Below, piece by piece: positions 18,629 to 33,997 of a stretch of 64,000 bases of DNA. Positions within the stretch are counted from its first letter, which is position 1. Each line of letters starts with the position of its first letter. Below the pieces are notes generated by a model, which worked only from the letters and a program-made list of their open reading frames with translations, did no database searches and was not told where the DNA came from. Position numbers and translations under genes: made by a program. The stretch is taken from assembly GCF_002902845.1 (NCBI RefSeq), contig NZ_PPTF01000001.1:18304-82303 (forward strand), written 5' to 3'. Source of the DNA: Chromobacterium sinusclupearum. GTDB taxonomy: Bacteria > Pseudomonadota > Gammaproteobacteria > Burkholderiales > Chromobacteriaceae.

Positions 18629-19617
18629 GGCGGCGGCAGTCCGGCATGGCCGTGATCATGGCGCTGCTGATCGTGGCGTTGGCCACCACGGCGGCCAGCC
18701 TGGTGCTGTGGCAGCAGGGCTTGTGGTGGCATCAGCTGGAAAACGACAAGAGCCGCGCCCAGCTGCGGCTGGTGGCCGAGGCGGGCCTGGGCTGGGCGAT
18801 GGAAATCCTGCGCTTCAACAATGTCAGCGGCAACGGCGTGGTGGCGTTGTCCCAGCTTTGGGCGCAGCCCCTGCCGCAGACCGAGGCGCAGGGCGTGAAG
18901 GTCAGCGGCGCGCTGACCGATTTGCAGGGGCGCTTCAATATCAACTCGCTGGTCAATGACGGTGGGCAGGTGGATAAGGATCAGCTGATGTTCTACCGCG
19001 ACCTGCTGAAGACGCTGGGTTTGCCCAGCACCTTGTCCGAGCCCTTGCTGCGCAAGCTGCGCGGCATGTCGGACAGCGAGGATCCGATGGCCCAGACCGA
19101 TCAAAACTCGGCGCCGCGGCCCAGCCATCCGCTGGCGCGGGTGGAGATGCTGCGCTGGCTGCCGGGCTATACGCCAGAGGTGATGGACAAGCTGTTGCCG
19201 CACATTGCCGCCTTGCCGCCGATGGCGACGACGATCAACGTCAATACCGCCACCGACAAGGTGCTGAAGACGCTGATGCCGGGCATAGGCGACGGCAATC
19301 TGATGGTGATGATGAAGCAGCGGCAGACCGTTTACTACCGCGACAAGGCCGATTTTCTGGCCCGGCCGCCGGGCAATATGGTCAAGAGCAACTTTAGCAA
19401 CATGATAGGCGCCGCCTCCAATTATTTTCTGCTCGACAGCCGCTCCAGCTATGGCAAGGCCAAGCTGCGGATGCGGGCGATGATTTACAGCAACCTCAAT
19501 GTCGTCCGGCTGGTGTGGCGACAGGATGGCAATGACGACCGCGCCCTGGCGGCGCGGTCTGGTGGAGAAATCAATGACGACGCTGCGACTCTATCTGCGG
19601 GCCGGCTGGCCCGATAG
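18625..19617 (+). CDS. gspK: Type II secretion minor pseudopilin GspK
   Basis: GspK caps the pseudopilus. The 330-residue product (from ATG 18625, overlapping the gspJ stop as ATGA; ATG 18613 is an alternative) has the leader RRRQSG/MAVIMALLIVALATT and, as usual for GspK, lacks Glu at +5. A large insertion domain follows, with LQGRFNINSLV and NVNTATDKVL (helix-hairpin-helix-like). It is the longest pseudopilin here, as expected. Confidence 0.93.
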   Translation: MRRRQSGMAVIMALLIVALATTAASLVLWQQGLWWHQLENDKSRAQLRLVAEAGLGWAMEILRFNNVSGNGVVALSQLWAQPLPQTEAQGVKVSGALTDLQGRFNINSLVNDGGQVDKDQLMFYRDLLKTLGLPSTLSEPLLRKLRGMSDSEDPMAQTDQNSAPRPSHPLARVEMLRWLPGYTPEVMDKLLPHIAALPPMATTINVNTATDKVLKTLMPGIGDGNLMVMMKQRQTVYYRDKADFLARPPGNMVKSNFSNMIGAASNYFLLDSRSSYGKAKLRMRAMIYSNLNVVRLVWRQDGNDDRALAARSGGEINDDAATLSAGRLAR

Positions 19618-20764
19618 CGAGCCGGGCCTGCCGTGGGCCTTGCTGGGCGCGCGCGGCGATCTGGCCGCGCAGGGCGACAGCGCGCCCGGAGGATGGCCCA
19701 AGGCCGACCATTGCGAACTGGTGCTGCCTGCCGGCCGCACGCTGTTCAGCGAGGTGAAACTGCCGGATGCGGTGAAGCAGCCGACGCCGGCGGTGATCGG
19801 CTTCGCGCTGGAAGAGGGCCTGGGCAATGACCCGGCGGCCAATCTGTACGCGCTGGGCGACGCGGCGGCCGACGGCCGGCGCGCGGTGGCGGTGACCGAG
19901 GCGGCGGCAGTGCGCCGCGCCGTGGCCATGTTGAAAAGCCTGGGCCGGCTGTGCGATCGCATCGTGCCGGAGGAATGCCTGCTGGCGCCGCCGCCGGCTG
20001 GCGGCTGGAGCGTGACTCGGCTGGCCGACCGCTGGCTGGTGCGCGCCGCTTCGCCTTTCGCCGCCAGCTTGCCGCGCGGCGGCGCGGCGCTGGAACAGGC
20101 GCTGTTCAGTTCGCTGCTGACCGCTGCCGTGCCGGCGCGCTTGCAGCTGAGCGGCGTGGACAGCGCGGACGAGCTGTTGTCGCGCCTGCCGGGATGGCAG
20201 GGCGAAACCGCGCGCGGCGAGGCTTACGATTGGCGCAGCGGCCGCCGTCATGGCCACTTCGACTTCGCCCAAGGCGAATTGGCCGCCAACCGGCGTTGGC
20301 GCGACTGGGCGCCGTCGCTGAAACGGGCGGGCTGGCTGCTGGGCGGCCTGCTCGCGGCGCAGCTGGCGCTGACGCTGAGCCAGTCCGCCTGGTATGCCTG
20401 GCAGAAGTACAGCCTGTCGCAGCAGATCAAGAGCGCCGCCACGCCGTGGATAGGCGGCCAGGCCTTGCCGGGCAGCAGCGCCTTGCCCATGCTGCGCGCG
20501 GTGGACAAGCTCAGGCTGAGCCATGGCTTGCCGGCGCGCGACGATATGGTGGAACTGATGGGCGCGCTGGCGGCGGTGGCCGGGCGCGACCTGCAGGTGC
20601 GCCAAATGGAATATGAGGCCGGCCGCCTGAAGCTGCAGGTTGCGGAGGTGCCGGCGGAAAGCCTGGCGCGCTGGCGCAAGCTGCTGGCGGCGCGGCAGAT
20701 CATGCTGGATGCGACGAGCAGCCAGCCCGGCAGCAAGCAACTGGTGGTGGCGCGGGAGCCGTGA
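19574..20764 (+). CDS. gspL: Type II secretion inner-membrane protein GspL
   Basis: GspL recruits GspE to the membrane. The 396-residue product has a cytoplasmic actin-like domain (about residues 1-235), one transmembrane helix (about 252-275) and a periplasmic ferredoxin-like domain. ATG 19574 follows GGAG and overlaps the gspK end by 44 nt, a common arrangement. Sequence conservation in this family is low, so order and topology support the call. Confidence 0.9.
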   Translation: MTTLRLYLRAGWPDSEPGLPWALLGARGDLAAQGDSAPGGWPKADHCELVLPAGRTLFSEVKLPDAVKQPTPAVIGFALEEGLGNDPAANLYALGDAAADGRRAVAVTEAAAVRRAVAMLKSLGRLCDRIVPEECLLAPPPAGGWSVTRLADRWLVRAASPFAASLPRGGAALEQALFSSLLTAAVPARLQLSGVDSADELLSRLPGWQGETARGEAYDWRSGRRHGHFDFAQGELAANRRWRDWAPSLKRAGWLLGGLLAAQLALTLSQSAWYAWQKYSLSQQIKSAATPWIGGQALPGSSALPMLRAVDKLRLSHGLPARDDMVELMGALAAVAGRDLQVRQMEYEAGRLKLQVAEVPAESLARWRKLLAARQIMLDATSSQPGSKQLVVAREP

Positions 20765-20766
20765 CG

Positions 20767-21273
20767 ATGAAAGCGTACAAGCAACAGTTTCTCGATTACT
20801 GGCAGCAGCGCACCGTGCGCGAGCAGCGGCTGCTGGCGGCCATGGCGGCGGTGCTGGGCGCGGCTTTCCTGTACCTGGGAGTATGGGAGCCGGCCAATGC
20901 CTCGCTGCAGCGCAACCGCGCGGCGGTGGCGCGCTTGCAGGCGGAGCAGGGCATGGTGCAGGCGCTGGCGGACGAAGCGGCCAAATTGAAGCGCCAGCCG
21001 GCGCAGGCTCCGCTGCCGGCCAAGGAGCTGATGCCGCTGCTGCAGCAAACGGCCAAGAGCCAGGGCTTGCCGGGCGGCATCCAGTTCAATCCCGAAGGCG
21101 ATTCCGGCGTCAGCATGGAAGGCGTGATGGGGTTTGACGATTGGGTGCGCTTCGCCGGCGTATTGTCGGCGCAGCAGCAGGTGCGCGTGCTGAACGTCAA
21201 GGTGGAGGCGCAGCCGGTGCCGGGGCAGGTGAAGATCAAGGCGCTGCTGGCGCATGCGGGGGCGGAAGCATGA
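20767..21273 (+). CDS. gspM: Type II secretion inner-membrane protein GspM
   Basis: GspM partners GspL in the platform. The 168-residue product is bitopic: a short cytoplasmic N-terminus with R-E-Q-R-L, one membrane helix (about residues 24-40), a coiled segment and a small periplasmic domain. ATG 20767 is preferred over GTG 20761 because GGGAG at 20754-20758 is then spaced eight bases. Confidence 0.9.
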   Translation: MKAYKQQFLDYWQQRTVREQRLLAAMAAVLGAAFLYLGVWEPANASLQRNRAAVARLQAEQGMVQALADEAAKLKRQPAQAPLPAKELMPLLQQTAKSQGLPGGIQFNPEGDSGVSMEGVMGFDDWVRFAGVLSAQQQVRVLNVKVEAQPVPGQVKIKALLAHAGAEA

Positions 21274-22019
21274 GGCGCAAGATAGGGAAGGGCTTGGCCC
21301 TGGCGCTGCTGTTCCTGGCGGGCGCGCTGTCGGCATTGCCGGCCAGCTGGCTGTCGTGGCCGGTGGCCAGGCTCAGTGATCGGCACTGGGATGTCAACGA
21401 GGCCAAGGGCACGCTGTGGAACGGCAGCGCGCAGCTGGTGTATCTGGGACCATCAGGCGAAGTGCAGACGATGAGTCCGCTGGCTTGGCAATGGCTGCCG
21501 CGCGCGCTGCTATCCGGCCTGCTGGTGTGGCATGTGGACAGCGCCGGCCAGCCAGGGCTGGTGCAGCTGGGATTCGGCAAGCAGGAGGCGAGAGGGTTGG
21601 CCGTCTCCTTGCCGGTGGCGGCGCTGGCCAATCTGTCCAAGACCTGGCAGGCGGCGCGGCTGGGCGGCGAGCTGCAATTGAACATTCCGCAGCTGGCTCG
21701 CCAGGGCAAGACAATCAGCGGCAACGCGCAAGTGCTATGGCGCGGCGCGTCTACCCCGCTGACGACGGCGCTGCCGTTCGGCAGCTATCAGCTGGACCTG
21801 TCCGGCACGCCGCAAGGGCTGAGCCTGAACCTGTCCACGCTGGAGGGCCCGCTGATGCTGAACGGCCAGGGCAGCTGGCCGGCCAACGGCGCTTTCAATA
21901 TGGCCGGCACGGCGGATAGCCCGCCGGACAAGTACGACGCGCTGAAGCCCTTGATGCTGATGCTGGGGCAGCCGTCGGGGCCGACCAGCGTCAGTTGGCA
22001 ATCCAAGACCGGCATGTAA
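21270..22019 (+). CDS. gspN: Type II secretion protein GspN
   Basis: GspN is an accessory bitopic inner-membrane protein found in only some T2SS operons, of uncertain role. The 249-residue product has an N-terminal membrane helix (about residues 7-27) and a periplasmic beta-rich domain with the family motif DVNEAKGTLWNGSAQL. ATG 21270 overlaps the gspM stop. It closes the operon. No terminator is seen directly after it, but the carA leader hairpins lie 75-165 nt downstream. Confidence 0.87.
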   Translation: MRRKIGKGLALALLFLAGALSALPASWLSWPVARLSDRHWDVNEAKGTLWNGSAQLVYLGPSGEVQTMSPLAWQWLPRALLSGLLVWHVDSAGQPGLVQLGFGKQEARGLAVSLPVAALANLSKTWQAARLGGELQLNIPQLARQGKTISGNAQVLWRGASTPLTTALPFGSYQLDLSGTPQGLSLNLSTLEGPLMLNGQGSWPANGAFNMAGTADSPPDKYDALKPLMLMLGQPSGPTSVSWQSKTGM

Positions 22020-22049
22020 GGATTTTTCAGCAAAACAGGCTGGATGGTA

Positions 22050-22078
22050 TTGTGCAGTCGCAAAATGCGCGGTACTAT
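22050..22078 (+). promoter_or_regulatory. Sigma-70 promoter, probably for carA
   Basis: TTGTGC (22050-22055) and TACTAT (22073-22078) are exactly 17 bp apart. Transcription would begin near 22085, leaving a leader of about 138 nt before the carA GTG. Confidence 0.68.
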
Positions 22079-22093
22079 AGAAAGGTTTAACCA

Positions 22094-22124
22094 AACGGGA
22101 CAGGCGCAGGCGCCGAGTCCCGTT
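22094..22124 (+). other. carA leader hairpin 1
   Basis: AACGGGAC pairs with GTCCCGTT (8 bp), and inside it GGCGC pairs with GCGCC. It starts about 10 nt after the predicted start site, and a second hairpin follows at 22166. It could be a regulatory leader stem. Confidence 0.6.
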
Positions 22125-22165
22125 ATTCACATAAGAATTTTGAAAATCCCAGGGTGTGAAACCAG

Positions 22166-22186
22166 AAACCGGCGCAGCCGGTTTTT
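22166..22186 (+). terminator. Terminator-like hairpin in the carA leader
   Basis: AAACCGGC-GCA-GCCGGTTT is a perfect 8-bp stem with a 3-nt loop running into TTTTT. It lies between the likely carA promoter and the carA start, so it can act as an attenuator. It could also end read-through from gspN. Confidence 0.65.
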
Positions 22187-22222
22187 GTGTAAGCGCCCAG
22201 GCAAAGCAACAGGAGCCAGCCA

Positions 22223-23350
<1,128 letters not shown>

Positions 23351-23365
23351 GGGCGGAGTCGAATC

Positions 23366-24016
23366 ATGTTGGGCATTACCGACCTTACCACCTACCTGAT
23401 CGGCACGCTGATCGTCATCCTGTTGCCGGGGCCGAACGCCATGTATGTGCTGTCGGTGGCGGCGCAGCGCGGCAAGCGCGCCGGTTTCGCCGCGGCGGGC
23501 GGCGTGGTCAGCGGCGACTTCATCCTGATGACGCTGGCGGCCACCGGCGCGGCCGGTCTGCTGCAGGCCAATCCGGCGCTGTTCGCGGTGGTCAAGTACA
23601 TAGGCGGCGGCTATCTGGCCTGGCTGGGCATCAATATGCTGAAGTCCGGCCTCTTGGCCTGGCGCCGCGCGCGTCGCGGCGAAGAGTCCGCCTCGGCCGC
23701 GTCGCCGTTGTCCGGCGGCCACCCTTACCGCAAGGCGCTGCTGATCAGCCTGATGAACCCGAAGGCCATCCTGTTCTTCGTATCGTTCTTCGTGCAGTTC
23801 GTCGATCCGGCCTATCCGCACCCGGCGCTGACCTTCGCCGCGCTGGGCGCCATCGTGCAGTGCTGCAGCATCGCCAATCTGTCCATGCTGATCCTGCTGG
23901 GCAACAAGCTGGCCGCGGCCTTCCGCCGCCGCCGCAAGCTGACGGCGGCGCTCGGCGGCTCGGTGGGAGCCATCTTCGTCGGATTCGGCGCCAAGCTGGC
24001 GGCGGCCAGCCTGTAA
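23366..24016 (+). CDS. LysE/RhtB-family amino-acid exporter
   Basis: The 216-residue, six-helix product has the family hallmark [18 protein letters not shown] (about residues 19-36) and the conserved [10 protein letters not shown] and [17 protein letters not shown] segments. Proteins of this family export basic or neutral amino acids and homoserine lactones; LeuE-like members are the nearest by eye. It starts 15 nt after carA and ends 73 nt before carB in the same direction, so it is probably cotranscribed with them. The substrate is not determinable here. Confidence 0.88.
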   Translation: MLGITDLTTYLIGTLIVILLPGPNAMYVLSVAAQRGKRAGFAAAGGVVSGDFILMTLAATGAAGLLQANPALFAVVKYIGGGYLAWLGINMLKSGLLAWRRARRGEESASAASPLSGGHPYRKALLISLMNPKAILFFVSFFVQFVDPAYPHPALTFAALGAIVQCCSIANLSMLILLGNKLAAAFRRRRKLTAALGGSVGAIFVGFGAKLAAASL

Positions 24017-24089
24017 GGTCAATAGTGAACATGCCGCGTCGCCGTGTGCGGCGCGGCCGGAAAATACAAGTCATCAAAGAGTAGAAGCC

Positions 24090-27299
<3,210 letters not shown>

Positions 27300-27322
27300 G
27301 GGGAGCAGTCCATCGGTAGGCT

Positions 27323-27351
27323 TTGATGCGGAGGCGATTTGCCGTTACAAT
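27323..27351 (+). promoter_or_regulatory. Sigma-70 promoter, probably for greA
   Basis: TTGATG (27323-27328) and TACAAT (27346-27351) are 17 bp apart, in the gap between carB and greA. The start site would fall near 27358, just upstream of the hairpin at 27372. Confidence 0.65.
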
Positions 27352-27371
27352 TCCGCTCAAACCCGCTTGTG

Positions 27372-27398
27372 CAAGCCGCCGTCCTGTACGGCGGCTTG
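27372..27398 (+). terminator. Strong hairpin between carB and greA
   Basis: CAAGCCGCCGT pairs with ACGGCGGCTTG (11 bp, 5-nt loop), followed by TGCTTTT. It probably ends carB transcription. It also lies within the predicted greA leader, where some transcripts might stop. Confidence 0.65.
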
Positions 27399-27441
27399 TG
27401 CTTTTGATAAAGGCGGACAACCGCCTGTGGAGAATACTGTA

Positions 27442-27918
27442 ATGACCAAAGTCCCGTTGACTGTACGCGGCGCCGAGCTTCTGAAGGAAGAACTGCAACG
27501 CCTGAAGAGCGTGGAGCGTCCGGCGGTGATCGAGGCGATCGCCGAGGCCCGTTCTCATGGCGACCTGTCGGAAAACGCCGAATACGACGCGGCCAAAGAA
27601 CGTCAGGCCTTTGTCGAAGGCCGCATCGCCGAGCTGGAAGCCAAGCTGTCCAACGCCGTGATCATCAATCCGGCCGAGCTGGACGCCGATGGCCGCGTGG
27701 TGTTCGGCGCCACCGTCGAACTGATGGATCTGGAAACCGAAGAGAACGTGACCTACCAGATCGTCGGCGACGACGAAGCCGACATCAAAGTCAGCAAGGT
27801 ATCGGTGAACTCGCCGATCTCGCGCGCCCTGATCGGCAAGGAAGCCGGCGACGTGGCTGAAGTCGTGGCCCCGGGCGGCATCCGCGAGTACGAAGTGCTC
27901 GACGTCAAGTACATCTGA
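27442..27918 (+). CDS. greA: Transcription elongation factor GreA
   Basis: GreA rescues backtracked RNA polymerase by stimulating transcript cleavage. The 158-residue product has the N-terminal coiled coil with the acidic tip ([13 protein letters not shown], about residues 44-56) and a C-terminal FKBP-like domain. ATG 27442 gives the exact family length. carB-greA adjacency is common in proteobacteria. Confidence 0.97.
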   Translation: MTKVPLTVRGAELLKEELQRLKSVERPAVIEAIAEARSHGDLSENAEYDAAKERQAFVEGRIAELEAKLSNAVIINPAELDADGRVVFGATVELMDLETEENVTYQIVGDDEADIKVSKVSVNSPISRALIGKEAGDVAEVVAPGGIREYEVLDVKYI

Positions 27919-27933
27919 CCTGAATCCGAACCG

Positions 27934-27959
27934 CGCGCGACGCCTGATCGCGCGTTTTT
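27934..27959 (+). terminator. Intrinsic terminator after greA
   Basis: CGCGCGA and TCGCGCG form a 7-bp stem with a 7-nt loop, followed by TTTTT. Confidence 0.8.
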
Positions 27960-27989
27960 CATGAGCGGCTTTCTGTTGCTGGGGGAAAA

Positions 27990-28418
27990 ATGGACGGCTT
28001 GCGTGCTTTCGCCAAAACTTTCTGGATTGGCGGTTTGTGGGTAATCGGCCTGATCGTGGCGCCGGTGCTGTTCAAAACGCTGGACGCGGTGACCGCCGGC
28101 ATGGTGGCCGGGCGTCTGTTCGCCGTCATCGCCTGGGTTGGGCTGGTGTGCGGCGTGTTCCTGATGGTGGACCTGGTATGGCGCAACGGCGTGTCCGGCT
28201 TGAAGCAGGGCGCGTTCTGGCTCATCGTCGGCATGCTGGCGTGCACGCTGATCAACCAGTTTGGCGTGGCGCCGATCATTGTTACGCTGAAGCAACAGAT
28301 GAACCATGCGGCCGAGGGCCTGTTCGGCGGCGGCTTCGCCACCTGGCATGCCATTTCCAGCCTGATCTACCTGGTGCAGAGCCTGCTCGGCCTGGCTTTT
28401 ATCTGGCGCAGCGAGTAA
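27990..28418 (+). CDS. DUF4149-family integral membrane protein
   Basis: The 142-residue product has four hydrophobic helices (about residues 8-28, 43-62, 75-95 and 118-138). Its N-terminus FWIGGLWVIGLIVAPVLF is typical of the DUF4149/TMEM205-like family found between greA and yhbY in many betaproteobacteria. Function is unknown. ATG 27990 follows GGGGGAAAA, and a bidirectional terminator separates it from the convergent yhbY. Confidence 0.85.
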   Translation: MDGLRAFAKTFWIGGLWVIGLIVAPVLFKTLDAVTAGMVAGRLFAVIAWVGLVCGVFLMVDLVWRNGVSGLKQGAFWLIVGMLACTLINQFGVAPIIVTLKQQMNHAAEGLFGGGFATWHAISSLIYLVQSLLGLAFIWRSE

Positions 28419-28461
28419 GCGCCGCGCGCCCGGATGGCCGGCGCTGTGCCGCGCAGGCAAC

Positions 28462-28493
28462 AAAAAAGCGGTGGCTGGGCCACCGCTTTTTGT
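28462..28493. terminator. Bidirectional terminator between the DUF4149 gene and yhbY
   Basis: AAAAAGCGGTGG pairs with CCACCGCTTTTT around a 5-nt loop. A/T runs on both flanks suit termination of both convergent genes. Confidence 0.88.
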
Positions 28494-28509
28494 TTACCGG
28501 CAAACGGAC

Positions 28510-28830
28510 TCAGTCCTTCATCGCCTGCTTGTTTTTCGGCAGCGGGATGCGCTGCTTGTCGCTGGGGCGCCACAGCACCAACAGCTTGCCGATATGCTGA
28601 ACCGGGGCGCAGCCCAACTCGTCGCAGATCTGCTCGAACATGGCGACGCGGGCTTCGCGATCGTCGCCGAGCACGCGAACCTTGATCAGTTCGTGGGCGT
28701 CCAGATTGATGGCGATTTCGCGCACTACGGACTCGGTCAGGCCGTTGTTGCCGATCATTACCACCGGGTCGATGCCGTGCGCCAGACCTTGCAGGTACTT
28801 GCGCTGAAACGGCTTGATTTCAATTTTCAT
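28510..28830 (-). CDS. yhbY: CRM-domain ribosome-associated protein YhbY
   Basis: YhbY is a small RNA-binding protein tied to 50S assembly. The 106-residue product is a single CRM domain with the GIDPVVMIGNNGLT loop (GxxG-type, about residues 20-33) and the LIKVRV strand. The start MKIEIKPFQRKYLQGLAHG at 28830 was chosen over a much longer frame that runs back through rlmE. It is divergent from rlmE, as in many proteobacteria. Confidence 0.93.
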   Translation of the reverse strand: MKIEIKPFQRKYLQGLAHGIDPVVMIGNNGLTESVVREIAINLDAHELIKVRVLGDDREARVAMFEQICDELGCAPVQHIGKLLVLWRPSDKQRIPLPKNKQAMKD

Positions 28831-28983
28831 GGAAATACGGAATTCAAAGCAAAACGCGATTCTACTAGAATTTGCCCCTCCGCCCCAAATTTGGGCCTGA
28901 ATTAACCGAAAAACAACAGGATAGCGTCGTGCGCCGCGGGTCCATCGGCTATCCTGAGCATTGAGACCACAGAAAGCGCCGAG

Positions 28984-29601
28984 ATGGCAAGAAGCAAGAG
29001 CAGCAACAGCTGGCTGCAGGAACACGTCAACGACCAATATGTGCAAATGGCGCAGAAAGATGGCTATCGCGCCCGCGCCGCCTACAAGCTCTTGGAGATC
29101 AACGACAAGGACAAACTGATCCGCCCCGGCACCGTGCTGGCGGATCTGGGCTCCACGCCGGGCAGCTGGTCGCAGGTGGCGGCGCGCATCGTCGGCGACA
29201 AGGGCAAGGTGTTCGCGCTCGATATCCTGCCGATGGACCCGGTGCCCGGCGTCGATTTCATCCAGGGCGACTTCCGCGAAGAAGCGGTTTTGCGCGAGTT
29301 CGAGCAATTATTGGGCGGCCGCGCGCTGGATCTTGTAATTTCCGACATGGCACCCAATATGTCAGGCATGAGCGCCATCGATCAGGCCCGTAGTTTCCTC
29401 CTGTGCGAGCTGGCGCTGGATTTTGCGCGCGATCATTTGAAACCCGGCGGCCACTTTCTCGTCAAAGTGTTCCAGGGCAGCGATTTTCAGGATTACCTCA
29501 AAGCCATGCGCGAGCTGTTCGGCGAGGTGGTCACCCGCAAACCCAAGGCGTCGCGCGATCGTTCCAGCGAAATCTATCTGCTGGGCAAGCATCGCCGCTG
29601 A
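28984..29601 (+). CDS. rlmE: 23S rRNA (uridine2552-2'-O)-methyltransferase RlmE
   Basis: RlmE (FtsJ) methylates U2552 in the A-loop of 23S rRNA late in 50S assembly. The 205-residue product has SAM motif I ([15 protein letters not shown], about residues 49-63) and the K-D-K-E catalytic tetrad, visible as K in YKLLEI, D in [11 protein letters not shown] in FLVKVFQG and E in SSEIYLL. ATG 28984 lies just upstream of ftsH in the classic rlmE-ftsH order. Confidence 0.97.
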   Translation: MARSKSSNSWLQEHVNDQYVQMAQKDGYRARAAYKLLEINDKDKLIRPGTVLADLGSTPGSWSQVAARIVGDKGKVFALDILPMDPVPGVDFIQGDFREEAVLREFEQLLGGRALDLVISDMAPNMSGMSAIDQARSFLLCELALDFARDHLKPGGHFLVKVFQGSDFQDYLKAMRELFGEVVTRKPKASRDRSSEIYLLGKHRR

Positions 29602-29685
29602 CACGAATGGGCGCGGAGCGTACAATCGTAGCCATTTAACGTACAAGCAACCAATAAAGTCAGGGCACAGAGGAGTCCGCTACTC

Positions 29686-31608
<1,923 letters not shown>

Positions 31609-31624
31609 TCCTGCAACCGTCTCC

Positions 31625-31658
31625 AACCGGGCAAGCCTTAACGGGCTTGCCCGGTTTT
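31625..31658 (+). terminator. Intrinsic terminator after ftsH
   Basis: A perfect 13-bp stem (AACCGGGCAAGCC with GGCTTGCCCGGTT, 6-nt loop) is followed by a short T-run. It separates ftsH from folP. Confidence 0.85.
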
Positions 31659-31706
31659 GCATTACTGCCCGCTGTTTTGTCAGAGTATCTGGAACGCGAG
31701 ATTAAG

Positions 31707-32543
31707 TTGAAAACCTTGTTGTGCGGGCGTTTCACGCTCGATCTGTCCCGTCCGCTGGTGATGGGCATACTCAATGTCACGCCGGATTCGTTCTCAGACG
31801 GCGGCCGTTTCAACCGCCTGGAAGACGCCTTGCGGCGCGCAGAGGCGATGCTGGCCGAAGGCGCGGATATTCTGGACATCGGCGGCGAATCGACGCGTCC
31901 TGGCGCGCCTTTCGTCAGCCCGCAAGAAGAAATGTCGCGCGTGCTGCCGGTGCTGGAGAAACTGCGCGATCTCGGCACGCCCTTGTCGCTGGACACCCGT
32001 CGTGCCGAAGTGATGCACGAGGCGCTGGCTCTTGACGCAGTGGACCTGATCAATGATGTGTCGGCGCTGGAGGACGAGGGCGCGCTGCAGGTGGCGGCGC
32101 AAAGCCAGGCTGCCATTTGCCTGATGCACAAGCAGGGCAATCCGGACACCATGCAGGACAAGCCGGCGTATCAGGACGTGGTGGCCGAAGTGGCCGATTA
32201 CCTGCAGCGCCGGGTGGCGCTGTGCCTGCAGGCCGGCGTCGCGCGCGAGCGCTTGCTGGTGGACCCGGGCTTTGGCTTCGGCAAGACGCTGGCGCACAAT
32301 CTGGCCCTGCTCCGGCGGCTGGACGAGATCGAACGCATCGCCGGCGTGCCGCAATTGGTGGGGCTGTCGCGCAAGTCCATGCTGGGCGCGATCACTGGCG
32401 AGGCCGAGCCGGCGGAACGCCTGGGCGCCAGCGTGGCGGCCGCGCTGGAGTCGGCGCGGCGCGGCGCGGCGGTGATCCGCGTGCACGACGTCAAGGCGAC
32501 GCGCCAGGCCTTGCAGCTATGGCAGGCGCTGCAGGAATCTTGA
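31707..32543 (+). CDS. folP: Dihydropteroate synthase
   Basis: FolP condenses p-aminobenzoate with dihydropterin pyrophosphate in folate synthesis and is the sulfonamide target. The TIM-barrel product (278 residues from TTG 31707) has GILNVTPDSFSDGG, GGESTRPGA, DLINDVSAL, DPGFGFGKT and LVGLSRKS. The start is uncertain: TTG 31707 gives the family N-terminus, no ATG is available, and 31647 lies inside the ftsH terminator. rlmE-ftsH-folP-glmM order is conserved in proteobacteria. Confidence 0.94.
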   Translation: MKTLLCGRFTLDLSRPLVMGILNVTPDSFSDGGRFNRLEDALRRAEAMLAEGADILDIGGESTRPGAPFVSPQEEMSRVLPVLEKLRDLGTPLSLDTRRAEVMHEALALDAVDLINDVSALEDEGALQVAAQSQAAICLMHKQGNPDTMQDKPAYQDVVAEVADYLQRRVALCLQAGVARERLLVDPGFGFGKTLAHNLALLRRLDEIERIAGVPQLVGLSRKSMLGAITGEAEPAERLGASVAAALESARRGAAVIRVHDVKATRQALQLWQALQES

Positions 32544-32642
32544 TTTGAAACTGGTTTTCCCTACCGGGATAATGGCAAAATGCCGGACTGATAGATCCCA
32601 AGACCGTTGTGTCCGGTATTCAACCGAAAAGAGATGAATGTA

Positions 32643-33980
32643 ATGAGTCGCAAATATTTCGGCACCGATGGCGTGCGCGGCGAGGTCGGCAAGTTTCCGA
32701 TCAATCCCGAATTCGTGATGAAACTCGGTTATGCCGCCGGCCGCGTGCTGGTCGATCATGACAAGGACAGCCGTCCCACCGTGCTGATCGGCAAAGACAC
32801 CCGCATCTCCGGCTATATGCTGGAAGCCGCCTTGCAGGCTGGCTTCACCGCCGCAGGCGTGAATGTCTTGTTGACCGGCCCGCTGCCGACGCCGGGCATT
32901 GCCTACCTGACCCGCGCGCTGCGGCTGGAGGCCGGCGTGGTGATTTCGGCGTCGCACAATCCCTTCCACGATAACGGCATCAAGTTCTTCGCCGAGGGCG
33001 GCAACAAGCTGGACGACGCGCTGGAGCTGGAAATCGAGGCGATGCTGGATCAGCCGATGGCCACCAACGCCTCGCTGGAGCTGGGCCGCGCCCGCCGCAT
33101 TGAAGGCGCCGCCGACCGTTACATCGAATTCTGCAAGAGCACCTTCCCCAACGAGATGAGCCTGAAAGGGCTGAAGCTGGTAGTCGATTGCGCGAACGGC
33201 GCCACCTACCACATCGCGCCCAAGGTGTTCCATGAGCTCGGCGCCGAGTTGGTGGAGATCGGTTGCGAGCCCAACGGCTACAACATCAACGAGCGCGTCG
33301 GCGCGACTTATCCCAAGACGCTGCAGATGGCGGTTCTGGAGCACCAGGCCGACTTCGGCGTCGCGCTGGACGGCGATGGCGACCGCCTGATCATGGTGGA
33401 CGCGGCTGGCCGCGTCTATGACGGCGACCAGCTGATCTACGTGATCGCCAAGGCCCGCGCGGCCTGCGGCGCGCTGAAGGGCGGCGTCGTCGGCACGGTG
33501 ATGACCAATATGGCGATGGAACTGGCGCTGCAGAAGCAAGGCGTGCCGTTCGGCCGCGCCAAGGTGGGCGACCGCTATGTGCTGGAAATGCTGCATGCCG
33601 ACGGCTGGCAGGTCGGCGGCGAGGCCTCCGGCCACATCCTGTGCCTGGACAAGCACAGCACCGGCGACGGCATCATCTCCAGCCTGCAGGTGTTGGCCGC
33701 GGTGCAGCAACTGGGCATGAGCCTGGCCGAGATCTGCGCCGACTGGCAGCCCTTCCCGCAGACGCTGATCAATGTGCGCCATAACGGTTGCGACTGGAAG
33801 GCCGCCGCCGCCGCGCCGCTGGCTGAAGCCGAGGCCGCGCTGCATGGCCGCGGCCGCGTCGTCTTGCGTCCGTCCGGCACCGAGCCGGTGGTGCGCGTGA
33901 TGGTGGAGGCCGACGACAAGACCCTGGCCGACACTTGGGCCAGCGCCATCGCCAAGGCGATCGAGGCGGTCGTGGTCTGA
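32643..33980 (+). CDS. glmM: Phosphoglucosamine mutase
   Basis: GlmM converts glucosamine-6-P to glucosamine-1-P on the way to UDP-GlcNAc for peptidoglycan and LPS. The 445-residue product has the N-terminal [10 protein letters not shown], the phosphoserine loop [13 protein letters not shown] (about residues 99-111), the metal loop [11 protein letters not shown] and the sugar loop GGEASGH. ATG 32643 matches the family N-terminus; ATG 32634 would add three residues. Confidence 0.97.
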   Translation: MSRKYFGTDGVRGEVGKFPINPEFVMKLGYAAGRVLVDHDKDSRPTVLIGKDTRISGYMLEAALQAGFTAAGVNVLLTGPLPTPGIAYLTRALRLEAGVVISASHNPFHDNGIKFFAEGGNKLDDALELEIEAMLDQPMATNASLELGRARRIEGAADRYIEFCKSTFPNEMSLKGLKLVVDCANGATYHIAPKVFHELGAELVEIGCEPNGYNINERVGATYPKTLQMAVLEHQADFGVALDGDGDRLIMVDAAGRVYDGDQLIYVIAKARAACGALKGGVVGTVMTNMAMELALQKQGVPFGRAKVGDRYVLEMLHADGWQVGGEASGHILCLDKHSTGDGIISSLQVLAAVQQLGMSLAEICADWQPFPQTLINVRHNGCDWKAAAAAPLAEAEAALHGRGRVVLRPSGTEPVVRVMVEADDKTLADTWASAIAKAIEAVVV

Positions 33981-33997
33981 TCGTTGTTCGTCTCATC

